Assembly (NCBI RefSeq): GCF_003667825.1
Contig: NZ_CP033043.1
Location: 3,660,001-3,724,000, forward strand
Reading direction: 5' to 3'
Source: Metabacillus litoralis
GTDB lineage: Bacteria; Bacillota; Bacilli; Bacillales; Bacillaceae
Length of the DNA stretch: 64,000 nt
The notes beneath the pieces were generated by a model, which worked only from the letters and a program-made list of their open reading frames with translations, was not told the DNA's origin and did no database searches. A program made the translations under genes and the position numbers. Every line of letters starts with the position of its first letter. The first letter of the stretch is position 1. Positions 25,051-33,639 of this stretch are shown here, in pieces.

Positions 25051-26364
25051 CTAGTCAACATACTTTCCATTTTTAATTATTAGATTAAGCCTACCAGTTA
25101 CTTTAATGCTTTCATCAATTTCCGATGTTACTGCGATTTTTAGATTAGGATATTTTAAACTTAATTGCTTTAACACACCAGGCGGAACTTTATCGTTCGC
25201 CAACCCTTGATAACACTTTCTACATACACCTGAAGGATTCGATTGATGTAGTTTTAATGTTCCTGCTACATCTTCTGGTTTTATATCAGCCTTTATTACT
25301 GCTGAATCAAATTCATTCAGAACGCCTTCCTCTGCATGCCTAGTGAACAATGGGTTATTTCCTGGAGCTTTAATATTCCTGTTTGGCATTACTTCATCTA
25401 AATCAGGCAAACCAGCTTCTTTACGTACTTTTGGTGATCCTCCTTCAAAAGTCAAATTTTCTAATCCTTTTACATCAGTCTTTCCAACTGCAACTGTTTC
25501 GGTTTCTGGAACATTCCATTTTCTTCTTAATGCATCTATATCATTTTTACCAATATTAATTGTACTTTCTTTACCCGTACCCTTAGTACCATCCCCAGTC
25601 CCCTTCTCCTCAACCTTCACACTAGACCTAGAAACAACCGAATCAATCCGATCTTCTACTGTCGACCTACTAAACACATTCACTGGCACTGAATTCGCCG
25701 TACTCATTTGAAGGGACTGATTAGGAAATAAGGTTCTGCCTAAGAAGTTGGTGACGTCATCGACAAATTGGGTTCCACCGTTTTTTACATCTTTATATAA
25801 TTCTACTGTTTCTTTCTTGATTCCTTCAAATACTTTGTTGTTTTGGACTATTTCTTTTACTTTTTGAGAGATGGCTGGGTTTACTGCTTTGGTGTTGGTT
25901 GCTTTGTCTTTTTCTACTTTTAATAGCTTGAGGTATTTTGATTGGCCTACGTATGGGATGAGAGAGGTTGCTGCGCCTCCAGTTACATACATAATCCCTT
26001 CTTTTTCTGAGGTGTCTGATATGGATTGTGCTACGGATTCTAGGACGATGATTGGGTCGTCGATGATTTGTTCAAGCGTTCCAGTGAAGGTCTCTACTCT
26101 AGTGTTTGCCGCCTTTTTTAAAAATTCGGGTTCAATTGAGTCTGGTATTTTACTAGATATCGCGATGATTCCCGCATCAATGACAAGGTTGATCAGACCT
26201 TCTGCGATTTCATAGATGGCAACACCTAATCCTTTTATGAAATTCCATACCCCTTCAACCGTTACAGAAACAACATCACTTACTCCTTCAAAGAAGTTGG
26301 TGTAGGTATCTTTGACTGCAGAGGCTTTGTTTGAGTATTCATCATCAACATTTTCAAACTTCAT
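25051..26364 (-). CDS. Orphan LXG-toxin module with deaminase-like tip
   Basis: 437 residues that lack the N-terminal LXG domain. The protein begins at the internal ENVDDEYSNKASAVKDTYTN of the full-length toxins, keeps the shared middle region (residues 1-215, nearly identical to the toxins at 27.5 and 39.8 kb) and then switches to a unique tip after a KGTGDGTKGTG linker. The tip reads LFTRHAEEGVLNEFDSA ... HQSNPSGVCRKCYQGLAN. A His-Ala-Glu and a Cys-x-x-Cys pair are the zinc ligands and catalytic Glu of the cytidine-deaminase fold. Without the LXG head it cannot be exported by type VII secretion as it is. It probably serves as a spare tip that homologous recombination can move to a full gene. 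Confidence 0.85.
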   Translation of the reverse strand: MKFENVDDEYSNKASAVKDTYTNFFEGVSDVVSVTVEGVWNFIKGLGVAIYEIAEGLINLVIDAGIIAISSKIPDSIEPEFLKKAANTRVETFTGTLEQIIDDPIIVLESVAQSISDTSEKEGIMYVTGGAATSLIPYVGQSKYLKLLKVEKDKATNTKAVNPAISQKVKEIVQNNKVFEGIKKETVELYKDVKNGGTQFVDDVTNFLGRTLFPNQSLQMSTANSVPVNVFSRSTVEDRIDSVVSRSSVKVEEKGTGDGTKGTGKESTINIGKNDIDALRRKWNVPETETVAVGKTDVKGLENLTFEGGSPKVRKEAGLPDLDEVMPNRNIKAPGNNPLFTRHAEEGVLNEFDSAVIKADIKPEDVAGTLKLHQSNPSGVCRKCYQGLANDKVPPGVLKQLSLKYPNLKIAVTSEIDESIKVTGRLNLIIKNGKYVD

Positions 26365-26680
26365 AATTTAAAAGTATTAAAAGTTTTAAGGATTTGATCG
26401 AGGTCGAGTAGTCTTCAGACATAATAATCTTACTATGTACAAAGTTGCGAAAAAATTCAAAAGGCATGGAGAAAGTGAAGGGAAAGTATTTGAGGATAAG
26501 TATGGTACTATCTGATGATTTTAGGTTATTCAAAACAAATGAAACTCACTAGATAGGATAGCTTTATTAAAGATTTTGTACGTACTAAAGAATTTATTAA
26601 AACATAATATAGGGCTTACATGTTTTATCTCCTTTTCTCTATATAAATCGGAATTGTTCGTCAATGGGTGGCCCCACATA
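26365..26680 (-). repeat. Noncoding spacer upstream of the orphan LXG module, copy 1
   Basis: About 300 bases, clearly related to 36418-36710. Shared words include AAGTATTAAAAGTTTT, GGAGAAAG and GTACGTACT..A..AATT..AAAACATAATAT. Both copies precede the same truncation point in an LXG gene. No gene or promoter is seen in it. Confidence 0.7.
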
Positions 26681-26688
26681 AAAAAAGA

Positions 26689-26717
26689 AACCTTGAAGTA
26701 AATAGCCCTTCAAGGTT
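26689..26717. terminator. Terminator after the Im9-like gene
   Basis: AACCTTGAAG / CTTCAAGGTT stem with A tract before and T-rich sequence after; analogous to 36730. Confidence 0.75.
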
Positions 26718-26741
26718 CTATTAAGATTATTCTAAATACAA

Positions 26742-26954
26742 TTATTTTTCTTCTTTATATGCTAATGCAATCTCCACTACTTCCTCTGGAGATAAATCCT
26801 CATCGTTCCAAAAAATCAAGTCACTGGGAGCAGGGTGAGGAACATTTTCTTCTAAGATTTCTATATATTCACTTACCTCTTCATCAGATAGCTTAGGGTT
26901 ACATATTTTATTTACTAGTTCAACTAGTTCTTTAAAGGTTAGTTTCTGATACAT
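26742..26954 (-). CDS. Colicin/pyocin-type (Im9-like) immunity protein
   Basis: 70 residues. The sequence LTFKELVELVNKICNPKLSD then EEVSEYIEILEENVPHPAPS and DLIFWNDEDLSPEEVVEIAL follows the Im2/Im7/Im9 pattern (E..F..LV..IC....SEEE, HP.SDLIYYP, SPE.IV). Those four-helix proteins block HNH DNase colicins by binding an exosite. Finding one behind a LXG nuclease in a Bacillus suggests a matching colicin-like HNH tip existed in this array. It follows the Syd-like gene by 46 bases. The family call is strong. Confidence 0.85.
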   Translation of the reverse strand: MYQKLTFKELVELVNKICNPKLSDEEVSEYIEILEENVPHPAPSDLIFWNDEDLSPEEVVEIALAYKEEK

Positions 26955-27000
26955 AATTGTGTACTTATCCTTGTTGAAATATTCGACACTAAATAATATG

Positions 27001-27546
27001 CTATCTTTTCAGTCTCAAATCCCCTATTAATTCTTGGATATTCTCAGCAATATGCTCAAATGTCCCTCTTTCAAAATCTTCTAACTGTATTATTCCACTA
27101 TTGTTCTCAATAACCACCAACAAACCATTCCCTTCAATACCAATAGGTATCTTCTTTAAACTATCCCCATGATTTTCTTTATATCCTTTCAGTGACTCTC
27201 GGAATGAACTTATCTCGCTATTCGGTAGCACAGACTCTAATGCAATATAGTGTTCCTGATAAAATCCATCTAAATCTGCAAACCAATATGAGTTAAAATA
27301 TTCAACTATTGATTTATGCAATTTTATATCAAATTCTTCTTCTAAACTTGTAAAGTCCTGTGAAACAGTCTTTTCTACAGGTTTCCATGAGATATATTCT
27401 TCCTCATCAACTTCACCATCATAAATTATTAGGTTATCTTCACTACTAATTGGTGTTTTAAATAAAAAATCTAAACCTTCATTAGCTATTTCTTTTCTCA
27501 TTTTAAAGTATATCTGCATTGCTTCTTTTATTGACAAAGTTATCAT
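27001..27546 (-). CDS. Syd-family (SUKH-like) immunity protein
   Basis: 181 residues. The pattern ISWKPVEKTVSQDFTSLEEE, FDIKLHKSIVEYFNSYWFAD, then SFRESLKGYKENHG and PIGIEGNGLLVVIENNSGII follows E. coli Syd, a SecY-binding protein whose family also serves as immunity proteins. It begins three bases after the stop of the nuclease toxin at 27550, so it is its cognate antidote. Cytosolic, acidic. Confidence 0.8.
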   Translation of the reverse strand: MITLSIKEAMQIYFKMRKEIANEGLDFLFKTPISSEDNLIIYDGEVDEEEYISWKPVEKTVSQDFTSLEEEFDIKLHKSIVEYFNSYWFADLDGFYQEHYIALESVLPNSEISSFRESLKGYKENHGDSLKKIPIGIEGNGLLVVIENNSGIIQLEDFERGTFEHIAENIQELIGDLRLKR

Positions 27547-27549
27547 CCT

Positions 27550-29295
27550 TTACTTATTTAAAAATTTTTCAAGTAATTCAGCATACTCACTGTCATTTCC
27601 CCAAACACCTGCAGCTTTTTCCGCATTATGTATACCACCTGTTCCTGGGTGTAACTTGGAAGGCACTGCAACTGCTTGACCACCCCCACCTACATGATGA
27701 TGGATTAATTTATCATTATATAATTCCTTTATATCATATTGAGGGAAGTGTTCTCTAAATGTTTTATCATTTATCGGAGAGAAACCCAATTGAATTTTTT
27801 GTTTATTTGCTTTACTTAAACTTTCTGGATGTTTATTCATTATTTCTTTCCAATAAAAGTCTTTATCACGTAACCAGCCTTCTGAATTGGTTCCTGCTTT
27901 ACCCTTACCCACATAAGGCATTTCTACTGTAATTCTTGGGTCTGCAGTATATTTTTCTTCTAATTTTTTTAATTCAGCATTCCTATAAGTTCTTATAGGA
28001 TGATTAACATTATCTATACCCTTATCAACCTTCACACTAGACCTAGAAACAACCGAATCAATCCGATCTTCCACCGTCGACCTACTAAACACATTCACCG
28101 GCACTGAATTTGCCGTACTCAATTGAAGAGTTTGGTTTGGAAATAAGGTTCTGCCTAAGAAATTAGTGACGTCATCAACAAATTGGGTTCCTCCGTTTTT
28201 TACATCTTTATATAATTCTACCGTTTCTTTCTTGATTCCTTCAAATACTTTGTTGTTTTGGACGATTTCTTTTACTTTTTGAGAGATGGCTGGATTTACT
28301 GCTTTGGTGTTGGTTGCTTTGTCTTTTTCTACTTTTAGTAGCTTGAGGTATTTTGATTGGCCTACGTATGGGATGAGGGAGGTTGCTGCGCCTCCAGTTA
28401 CATACATAATTCCTTCTTTTTCTGAGGTGTCTGATATGGATTGTGCTACGGATTCTAGGACGATGATCGGATCGTCGATGATTTGTTCAAGTGTTCCGGC
28501 AAAGGTCTCCACTCTTGTGTTTGCCGCCTTCTTTAAGAATTCGGGTTCAATTGAGTCTGGTATTTTACTAGATATCGCGATGATTCCCGCATCAATGACA
28601 AGGCTAATCAGGCCTTCTGCGATTTCATAGATGGCAACACCTAATCCCTTTATGAAATTCCATACTCCTTCAACTGTTACAGAAACAACATCACTTACTC
28701 CTTCAAAGAAGTTGGTGTAGGTATCTTTGACTGCAGAGGCTTTGTTTGAGTATTCATCATCAACATTTTCAAACTTCTTTACTTTTGTTTCATAAAGGTC
28801 CCATAAACCTTCTATATTCTTTTCAAGCATTGCCTTGGAAGATTCAATATTCGTCCGAATAGCATCGAGCTGTTGTTTATTATGTCTGCTTCTTTCTATT
28901 TCTTCTGGAGTTGGATCGTCAAACAAACCAAATAAGAAGCTTGGAGACTTATGTGTTTCTAGGATCGCATGGAACATATTGTTGTTTACCCCTGATTCAA
29001 TCTGTGTGAGGTTCCACCAGATATCATTACGATCGACTCTCATCATACTGTTTCGAGAAATAGGTGTAATGTAGGCAGTTGTATCGGTCACGTAGTTTTC
29101 AAATAATGATAGAAGGTCTTCTATTTGAGCTTGGTAGCTAGTAATATTTTTCTTTGATTGCTGAATGGTGTCATCCCAAACATCCAAGCTTTTTCCCGCG
29201 TTACTTTCTACATAAACAGCTATCGAGGTTAGGGAACTGTGCATTTGATTTAAGGCATTTTTGTATGTATGAAGTTGTTCAATAATTTGATCCAA
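27550..29295 (-). CDS. LXG toxin 2, HHH-type nuclease tip, start region lost
   Basis: 581 residues. The N-terminal LXG helical domain (1-200; LDQIIEQLHTYKNALNQMHS, TYLDV-like segments) and the middle region (about 200-420) match toxin 1 almost residue for residue; the tip differs. The tip carries DKLIHHHVGGGGQAVAVPSK then LHPGTGGIHNAEKAAGVWGN, an HNH/Endo VII-type nuclease with a His triplet. The first nine codons of toxin 1 (MKRDIQINY) are absent: homology starts at YGILDQ, immediately preceded by a GGGACGAGG repeat. No ATG with a ribosome site is left; a bare TTG is the only start. It is probably a silent or weakly expressed copy. Confidence 0.85.
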   Translation of the reverse strand: MDQIIEQLHTYKNALNQMHSSLTSIAVYVESNAGKSLDVWDDTIQQSKKNITSYQAQIEDLLSLFENYVTDTTAYITPISRNSMMRVDRNDIWWNLTQIESGVNNNMFHAILETHKSPSFLFGLFDDPTPEEIERSRHNKQQLDAIRTNIESSKAMLEKNIEGLWDLYETKVKKFENVDDEYSNKASAVKDTYTNFFEGVSDVVSVTVEGVWNFIKGLGVAIYEIAEGLISLVIDAGIIAISSKIPDSIEPEFLKKAANTRVETFAGTLEQIIDDPIIVLESVAQSISDTSEKEGIMYVTGGAATSLIPYVGQSKYLKLLKVEKDKATNTKAVNPAISQKVKEIVQNNKVFEGIKKETVELYKDVKNGGTQFVDDVTNFLGRTLFPNQTLQLSTANSVPVNVFSRSTVEDRIDSVVSRSSVKVDKGIDNVNHPIRTYRNAELKKLEEKYTADPRITVEMPYVGKGKAGTNSEGWLRDKDFYWKEIMNKHPESLSKANKQKIQLGFSPINDKTFREHFPQYDIKELYNDKLIHHHVGGGGQAVAVPSKLHPGTGGIHNAEKAAGVWGNDSEYAELLEKFLNK

Positions 29296-29304
29296 TATTC
29301 CATA

Positions 29305-29333
29305 ATAAGGACGAGGGGGCAGGTTCCTCGTCC
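29305..29333. repeat. GGGACGAGG repeat at the toxin 2 junction
   Basis: GGACGAGGGGGCAGGTTCCT then CGTCCC. It abuts the toxin homology within about six bases. Confidence 0.75.
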
Positions 29334-29429
29334 CATTTACATAGAGTAGTATTCTATCTTCTCTCTTTTAATCGAGCGGGATAAAACAAATAAGGCACAT
29401 ATAGAGAGGTTTCCTTCTCTGTGACGAAA

Positions 29430-29493
29430 TTCGAGAAGTGACAGAGAAGGAATAGTTTTGTGTTGCTAAGACTCACGACAACATTCAACTTTT
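29430..29493 (-). pseudogene. Vestige of a serine recombinase 5' end
   Basis: The minus strand reads TTGAATGTTGTCGTGAGTCT, which matches the recombinase start (TTGAACGTTGTTGGG..GAGTCTC) with a short deletion and then diverges. It is placed at the same distance from a palindrome as in the two larger copies at 34.4 and 38.5 kb. A GTGACAG-type repeat lies beside it. Confidence 0.6.
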
Positions 29494-29500
29494 CACCTTC

Positions 29501-29526
29501 CGTAACGAAAATTAATTTTCGTTACG
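29501..29526. repeat. Perfect 26-bp palindrome upstream of recombinase vestige
   Basis: CGTAACGAAAATT followed by its reverse complement. It is homologous in position to 34428-34455 and 38546-38573. Confidence 0.85.
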
Positions 29527-29559
29527 TTTTTTTGACAAATAGCAAGTATTATGCGACTG

Positions 29560-29800
29560 TCTTTAATTAAAATACAACCCAGAACTCTAAGCCAAGATAG
29601 CACAAGCAAACACTCTCACGTTATCCATTGTTAATCGTCACAAGCTTTGTCAATCTCGTTAGTTTTGTCAACTAATCCGTATAATAACTATCCAAAAATG
29701 TCATCTCACCTATTTCTCGTTTATATTCCGTTCCTCCAATTATTAAAACGATACTTTATGATGGTACTACCTTCAAGAGCTATGAATTCCAGCAAAGCAT
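29560..29800 (-). repeat. Array intergenic repeat, copy near toxin 2
   Basis: About 240 bases with AGCTTTGTCAATCTCGTTAG, AAAAATGTCATCTCACCTAT and TGATGGTACTACCTTCAAGA, related to the tandem copies at 34560 and 38680. No gene is seen between 29296 and 30118. Confidence 0.75.
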
Positions 29801-29841
29801 AATCCAATGTCTTCCAAATTCAAAATTTCTAACAAAAAACA

Positions 29842-29879
29842 AAAACACCTGATGCCTACAAGGCAATCAAGTGTTTTTT
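29842..29879. terminator. Module-end hairpin (copy 3)
   Basis: AAAACACCTGATGCC / GGCAATCAAGTGTTTT stem, four-base loop, then TTTTTG. It ends the SUKH gene at 30119. Confidence 0.82.
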
Positions 29880-30118
29880 GTTTAGTTATATAGAGTAATT
29901 CATAACTAATTCTATCTGAACACCCACAAGCATGTTTAATTTCTAAGTTTTGAGCTTGTTCTCTATAACAATTTTACATGAGGATAAAATGTCGTATCGC
30001 CTACTTATGCGTACTTATTTTCATAAACTAGCTACTACTTCGACACAACCTTCATGAAATAGAATTTAGAATAACTTCAATAATATTACTCTGTGAAAGG
30101 TATGCAAGAAACTACTTT

Positions 30119-30811
30119 TTAATTGTCTTGAAGTCCAATTACAATCCATTCGTCTACAATATCCCAGAAATCCACATTATATTCAGGCTTATCATTGGTA
30201 AACCACAATGTCGCTACATCACCTATACAGTTGTTTAAATCTATAGCAACATATCCTCCCATGCCATTTTCAAAAAAACCATATGTTGTAGCCATATTAA
30301 CTCCTAATGGTCCATCTAACTCTTCAAGTATTCCCCATTCATGATCCTCAAAATGAGTAATGCGTTCTACTGGTACAAGTCCCATAGCTCTACTTGGCAG
30401 ATAATAAAAACCATTGTGTAACTTTTCATAGAACTCCTTTATAGATTCTGGAACATTTGACCAATCTTGTTGCATTTCTGAAATAGAATTAGTCGGTATA
30501 CCACCTTCATAATAAAGTATTTCGTCATTTTCACTCTTTACGCTGTATAGTACTGCATATTGTCCATTATCTACAATTAGTTCAAATTCTAATAAATTTT
30601 CTTTCAAATATGATATAGTATTACTCAATTCTTTTTCACATACACTATTCCATAATGCTATTAATTTATCTTTCTTTCTAGTTTTATCTGTTTCTTTAAA
30701 TATCTCTATCCATTTTTCAGGCATATTTTCCTTTTCAATATTGAGTAAGTCCCTGTTAGACACAAACTCTATACTTTTTCTATATTGTCTTAAAAAAGAT
30801 AATTTATCCAC
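30119..30811 (-). CDS. SMI1/KNR4-like (SUKH) immunity protein
   Basis: 230 residues, longer than the usual 150 because of an N-terminal helical extension (1-75). The second half fits SUKH: SNVPESIKEFYEKLHNGFYY, LVPVERITHFEDHEWGILEE, GGYVAIDLNN. SUKH proteins neutralise many different toxin nucleases by direct binding. Directly upstream is the wreck of a toxin tip (30830-31040), its presumed partner. Start ATG 30811 with AAAAAGGAGTGATTTCGGGT upstream; a GTG alternative lies two codons earlier. The SUKH call is moderate. Confidence 0.65.
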   Translation of the reverse strand: MDKLSFLRQYRKSIEFVSNRDLLNIEKENMPEKWIEIFKETDKTRKKDKLIALWNSVCEKELSNTISYLKENLLEFELIVDNGQYAVLYSVKSENDEILYYEGGIPTNSISEMQQDWSNVPESIKEFYEKLHNGFYYLPSRAMGLVPVERITHFEDHEWGILEELDGPLGVNMATTYGFFENGMGGYVAIDLNNCIGDVATLWFTNDKPEYNVDFWDIVDEWIVIGLQDN

Positions 30812-30829
30812 CCGAAATCACTCCTTTTT

Positions 30830-31040
30830 ATTTATCCTATTAAATTCATCTATCATCTTTTGTATCTCAATTTCAAGTTCTTTTTCTTTTAATCCTAAAT
30901 ACAGGGTTTACCGGAATATTTTTTTTTGTAGATGTACCAATCCGCAAATGATTTTGAACCTTTAGATGTATTAGCTGATTCACCAATTTCCTTCTGTTGT
31001 TTGTAAGTTAATGTCTCAAAACCATCCAAACGAATACTCT
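30830..31040 (-). pseudogene. Decayed toxin tip of unknown type
   Basis: Translations in two frames give LDGFETLTYKQQKEIGESAN then TSKGSKSFADWYIYKKKYSG and, after a shift near 30905, LKEKELEIEIQKMIDEFNRI with a stop just before the SUKH gene. This looks like the last 80 residues of a basic toxin domain. I do not recognise the fold. Further upstream to 31230 there are only broken frames. Confidence 0.55.
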
Positions 31041-31235
31041 AGAGAAACGATATGGTCATCATTCAGTTTTTGTCATTTTTTCCATATAAAGCAAAATACT
31101 CAGTTCTAATAATATCATCAGTATTTTTTATTTTCTCTTTCTTTGTATTTTTAGAAGATGGCGATGCTCTTCTTGATTTAGCATATGTCCTCATCAGGAA
31201 TTTTCCTTTTTGCTGTCAAAGCAGTGACTCCATAC

Positions 31236-31274
31236 AAAAAAGCACTTGTTGCCTAAAAAGACATTCAAGCGCTT
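31236..31274. terminator. Module-end hairpin (copy 4)
   Basis: AAAAAAGCACTTGTTGCCT / AGACATTCAAGCGCTT, an imperfect stem; ends the YezG-like gene. Confidence 0.7.
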
Positions 31275-31328
31275 CATAGTTATCTAAAAATATTTCATTT
31301 ATGGACTTCCCTTATCTAATCTATTTTA

Positions 31329-31832
31329 TTAAATTGGATTATCTGGATATTCATTTAAATATCTTTCAATCAACTCTTTACTCTCAACATCATCTGGTTC
31401 ATTCCCTAAATATTTATACTCCCAAATAACCAACTGATCATCAAAGCTATAATTTGTATCAAACCAGTTAGTATAATCATAGTGAATATTAAATTTCCCA
31501 TTATCCTCTAGAGATAATGTAAACGAATACCATACCTCTTGCTGATAGTCAGTGAAAACTTTTCTTAGTTTGTCACTCAGCTCAAATAAGTTTCTCTCCA
31601 TTTGCTTAAACTGCTCTTTATTAATATTAAATTCAAGAGGAATTTCTAGACTATATTTATAGTTAAACTCATCTTCTGGAGTATTATAGAAGAAGTAAGT
31701 ACCTCCACCTGTTTCTGACACTTGAGCATACATATAAAATTTAACCCATTTTTCTGGAATCATTGCATTAACCGCTTCAGCAATTTTTCTATACAATTGG
31801 TTCATTTCTTGTTCCATAGTCAAAAATATCAT
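31329..31832 (-). CDS. YezG-family (DUF600) antitoxin
   Basis: 167 residues. MNQLYRKIAEAVNAMIPEKW then VKFYMYAQVSETGGGTYFFY and VWYSFTLSLEDNGKFNIHYD match the YezG family, the antidote of the LXG DNase YeeF and relatives in B. subtilis. It overlaps the end of the DNA/RNA endonuclease tip by four bases (ATGA), which is typical of coupled toxin-antidote pairs. The exact start (ATG 31832 or the in-frame TTG/ATG downstream) is unclear because GGAGG is only one base from the first ATG. Confidence 0.85.
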   Translation of the reverse strand: MIFLTMEQEMNQLYRKIAEAVNAMIPEKWVKFYMYAQVSETGGGTYFFYNTPEDEFNYKYSLEIPLEFNINKEQFKQMERNLFELSDKLRKVFTDYQQEVWYSFTLSLEDNGKFNIHYDYTNWFDTNYSFDDQLVIWEYKYLGNEPDDVESKELIERYLNEYPDNPI

Positions 31833-32362
31833 CCTCCAGATTGGTTTTTAATAATTTTTTTAACAGCCCTTTTTCCTTCAACTTTATAAAAAATCTCAAA
31901 ACTACTTGGTCGTAGAGAATCTCCATTATAAACAGGTTCAATCCTTACAGATACCTTCTTCGGTGGGACTTCTTTCAAAGCATTTGCCCAAACCGTCTCC
32001 ATCTTATACCACTCTCCACCGGAACGGTTAATTTGGCTATTCTGAGCAACAAGATTATCAATATCACCCGAACCATGAAACTGACTCCCAATTAAATGTC
32101 CGCCGTCATCATCAGGTAACCTGTCTTCTCTACCGGCAGCTCTTTGCATTCCTAAATTTCTATCCGCTTCCTGTAATATCAGATTGTCGGCTTCTACATC
32201 GACTATTCTTCCTAATTCATCCGTTGTATATTTATATCCATCTTGAGTCACATAGCGAACATTAGGTGCAAGTTCTTTTCTTCCTCTTTTTCCTTTTGTA
32301 AAATGTTCGCCATAGTTTACGTCATCAATTTCTTTAATGTTATTAACCTTTTCACCCGTACC
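31829..32362 (-). pseudogene. 5'-truncated DNA/RNA non-specific endonuclease toxin tip
   Basis: Open frame from 32362 (after an in-frame TAG) to 31829, with no plausible start before a GTG at 32251. The tip reads AAGREDRLPDDDGGHLIGSQ then FHGSGDIDNLVAQNSQINRS and VYNGDSLRPSSFEIFYKVEG. The DGGHLIG and N..Q motifs are the active site of the NUC (Endonuclea_NS) family used by YeeF and YxiD. The upstream edge is the GTGEKV linker of the LXG toxins, then the IS110 3' end, so the LXG head was lost at the IS junction. The tip itself looks intact and could be rescued by recombination. Confidence 0.82.
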
Positions 32363-32413
32363 CTATGTTGTAATCTTAAAAGCTTCTAATAAAAAAACCT
32401 ATCTAAAACTCTA

Positions 32414-33482
32414 TTAAACTACTTCCTTCTCTTTTATTATCGGTAGTTCATAGGCTGTTTTATGCTTCATCATGCCGTAAATAATGTTCACAAGCCTTCT
32501 CATTATGCACACCAATGCTTGCCCCTTTGTTTTGCCTTCTTTAAGTTTCCTTTGGTAGTAAGCATGAAACACAGGATTCCTCGGCAGTTTACTCCCTTTT
32601 GCTACTTGCACTTGCTGTACGGCGAGGTTATAAAATAAGGCGTGCAGCGCCCTATTTCCCTGTTTACTTTTTTGTTCCTTGCCTTTCCCACCAGACCCAA
32701 AGTAAACAGGCGCAATACCCGCAAATCGTGCTAATTTATTGGCATTGGGAAAACGTCTTACGTCACCTATCTCTGCAATTAAAGCGGAAGCTGTCACAAG
32801 GTCAATTCCTGGCATGGAGTTTAGTTGAAAGTCTAGTAAACTCAATAACTGTTTTAATTCTCCTTCCACATAGTTCATTTCCTTCTTTTTAAACACAATG
32901 TCTCGAACGATGCTTCTTACTAGAAAGTCGCGTGTTTCTTGATGTTCTTTCGCAGTGCGTCCATCTTCTTTTACAAGCTTTAATATGTCATTAGCCTTTT
33001 TCACGGAACATGTATTGTTACTGGCTTCTAATAAAAAAGTGGTCAACTCTTGTAAGGTTATACTCTCTAAACAAGATGGTGACGGATATCGTTTCCAAAA
33101 TGCCAATGCCGTTTTTCCATCTACTTCTGAGAAAAACTTCTTATAGCTTGGATAATGGTGGCTCAATTGAATGTGCAGTTGGTTCTTTAAAGCACCTTGA
33201 GCTTTCACCAACGCATTTCTTCTAGTGACCAATTGTTGTATCGACCAAAATAAATCATGTGGTTTAGCGTCAGGCAATTGGCTAAGTTGTCTTACCAAAT
33301 ACAGGTGTCAACCCTTCTTCTGTCAGTTTATCAATATCTAGTAAAAATGTTGAGAAAGCGGACGGTTTATTTTCAACCTTTATTTCATCTAGTTTTTCCT
33401 GCCAACAATTAATAATCACTGCCACATGGTGCTGTTTATGCAAGTCTACACCCACATAAATATGTTTCTGCTTTTCATGCAT
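32414..33482 (-). pseudogene. IS110 transposase with internal deletion
   Basis: The first part (33482-33282) reads KHIYVGVDLHKQHHVAVIIN, the RuvC-like DEDD domain, up to TPVFG. The second (33298-32414; 294 residues) resumes at VRQLSQLPDAKPH and contains the Transposase_20 domain (LNSMPGIDLVTASALIAEIG, RFPNANKLARFAGIAPVYFG). The other copy shows at least 50 more codons between these two points (LEDVGGYG to TTQKSDRWDAE). The deletion also shifts the frame. It removes the second acidic catalytic residue, so this copy cannot catalyse transposition. Confidence 0.88.
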
Positions 33483-33517
33483 CGTTCATCCTCCTATTCA
33501 GTTGTCAATTATTGAAT

Positions 33518-33588
33518 GAAAATGCCGGCAACCTTAGTTCGAGCGTTCACCTTCTGGTGCGCATTGGTACGAAAGCCTATCCATTTTC
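33518..33588 (-). ncRNA. Candidate bridge-RNA-like structured left end of IS110
   Basis: 71 bases bounded by GAAAATG and CATTTTC, which pair, with inner GC-rich arms (GCCGGC; GGTGCGC). It lies directly upstream of the transposase, where IS110-group elements encode their bridge RNA. The second copy (37634-37704) is identical except at two positions in the central part. RNA expression is not shown; bridge RNAs are usually longer, so the real transcript would extend beyond this core. Confidence 0.45.
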
Positions 33589-33639
33589 AACCTTACAGAA
33601 GAACTTATAAGAAAATGAGTCCCTTTTTTAAGTAATCTT

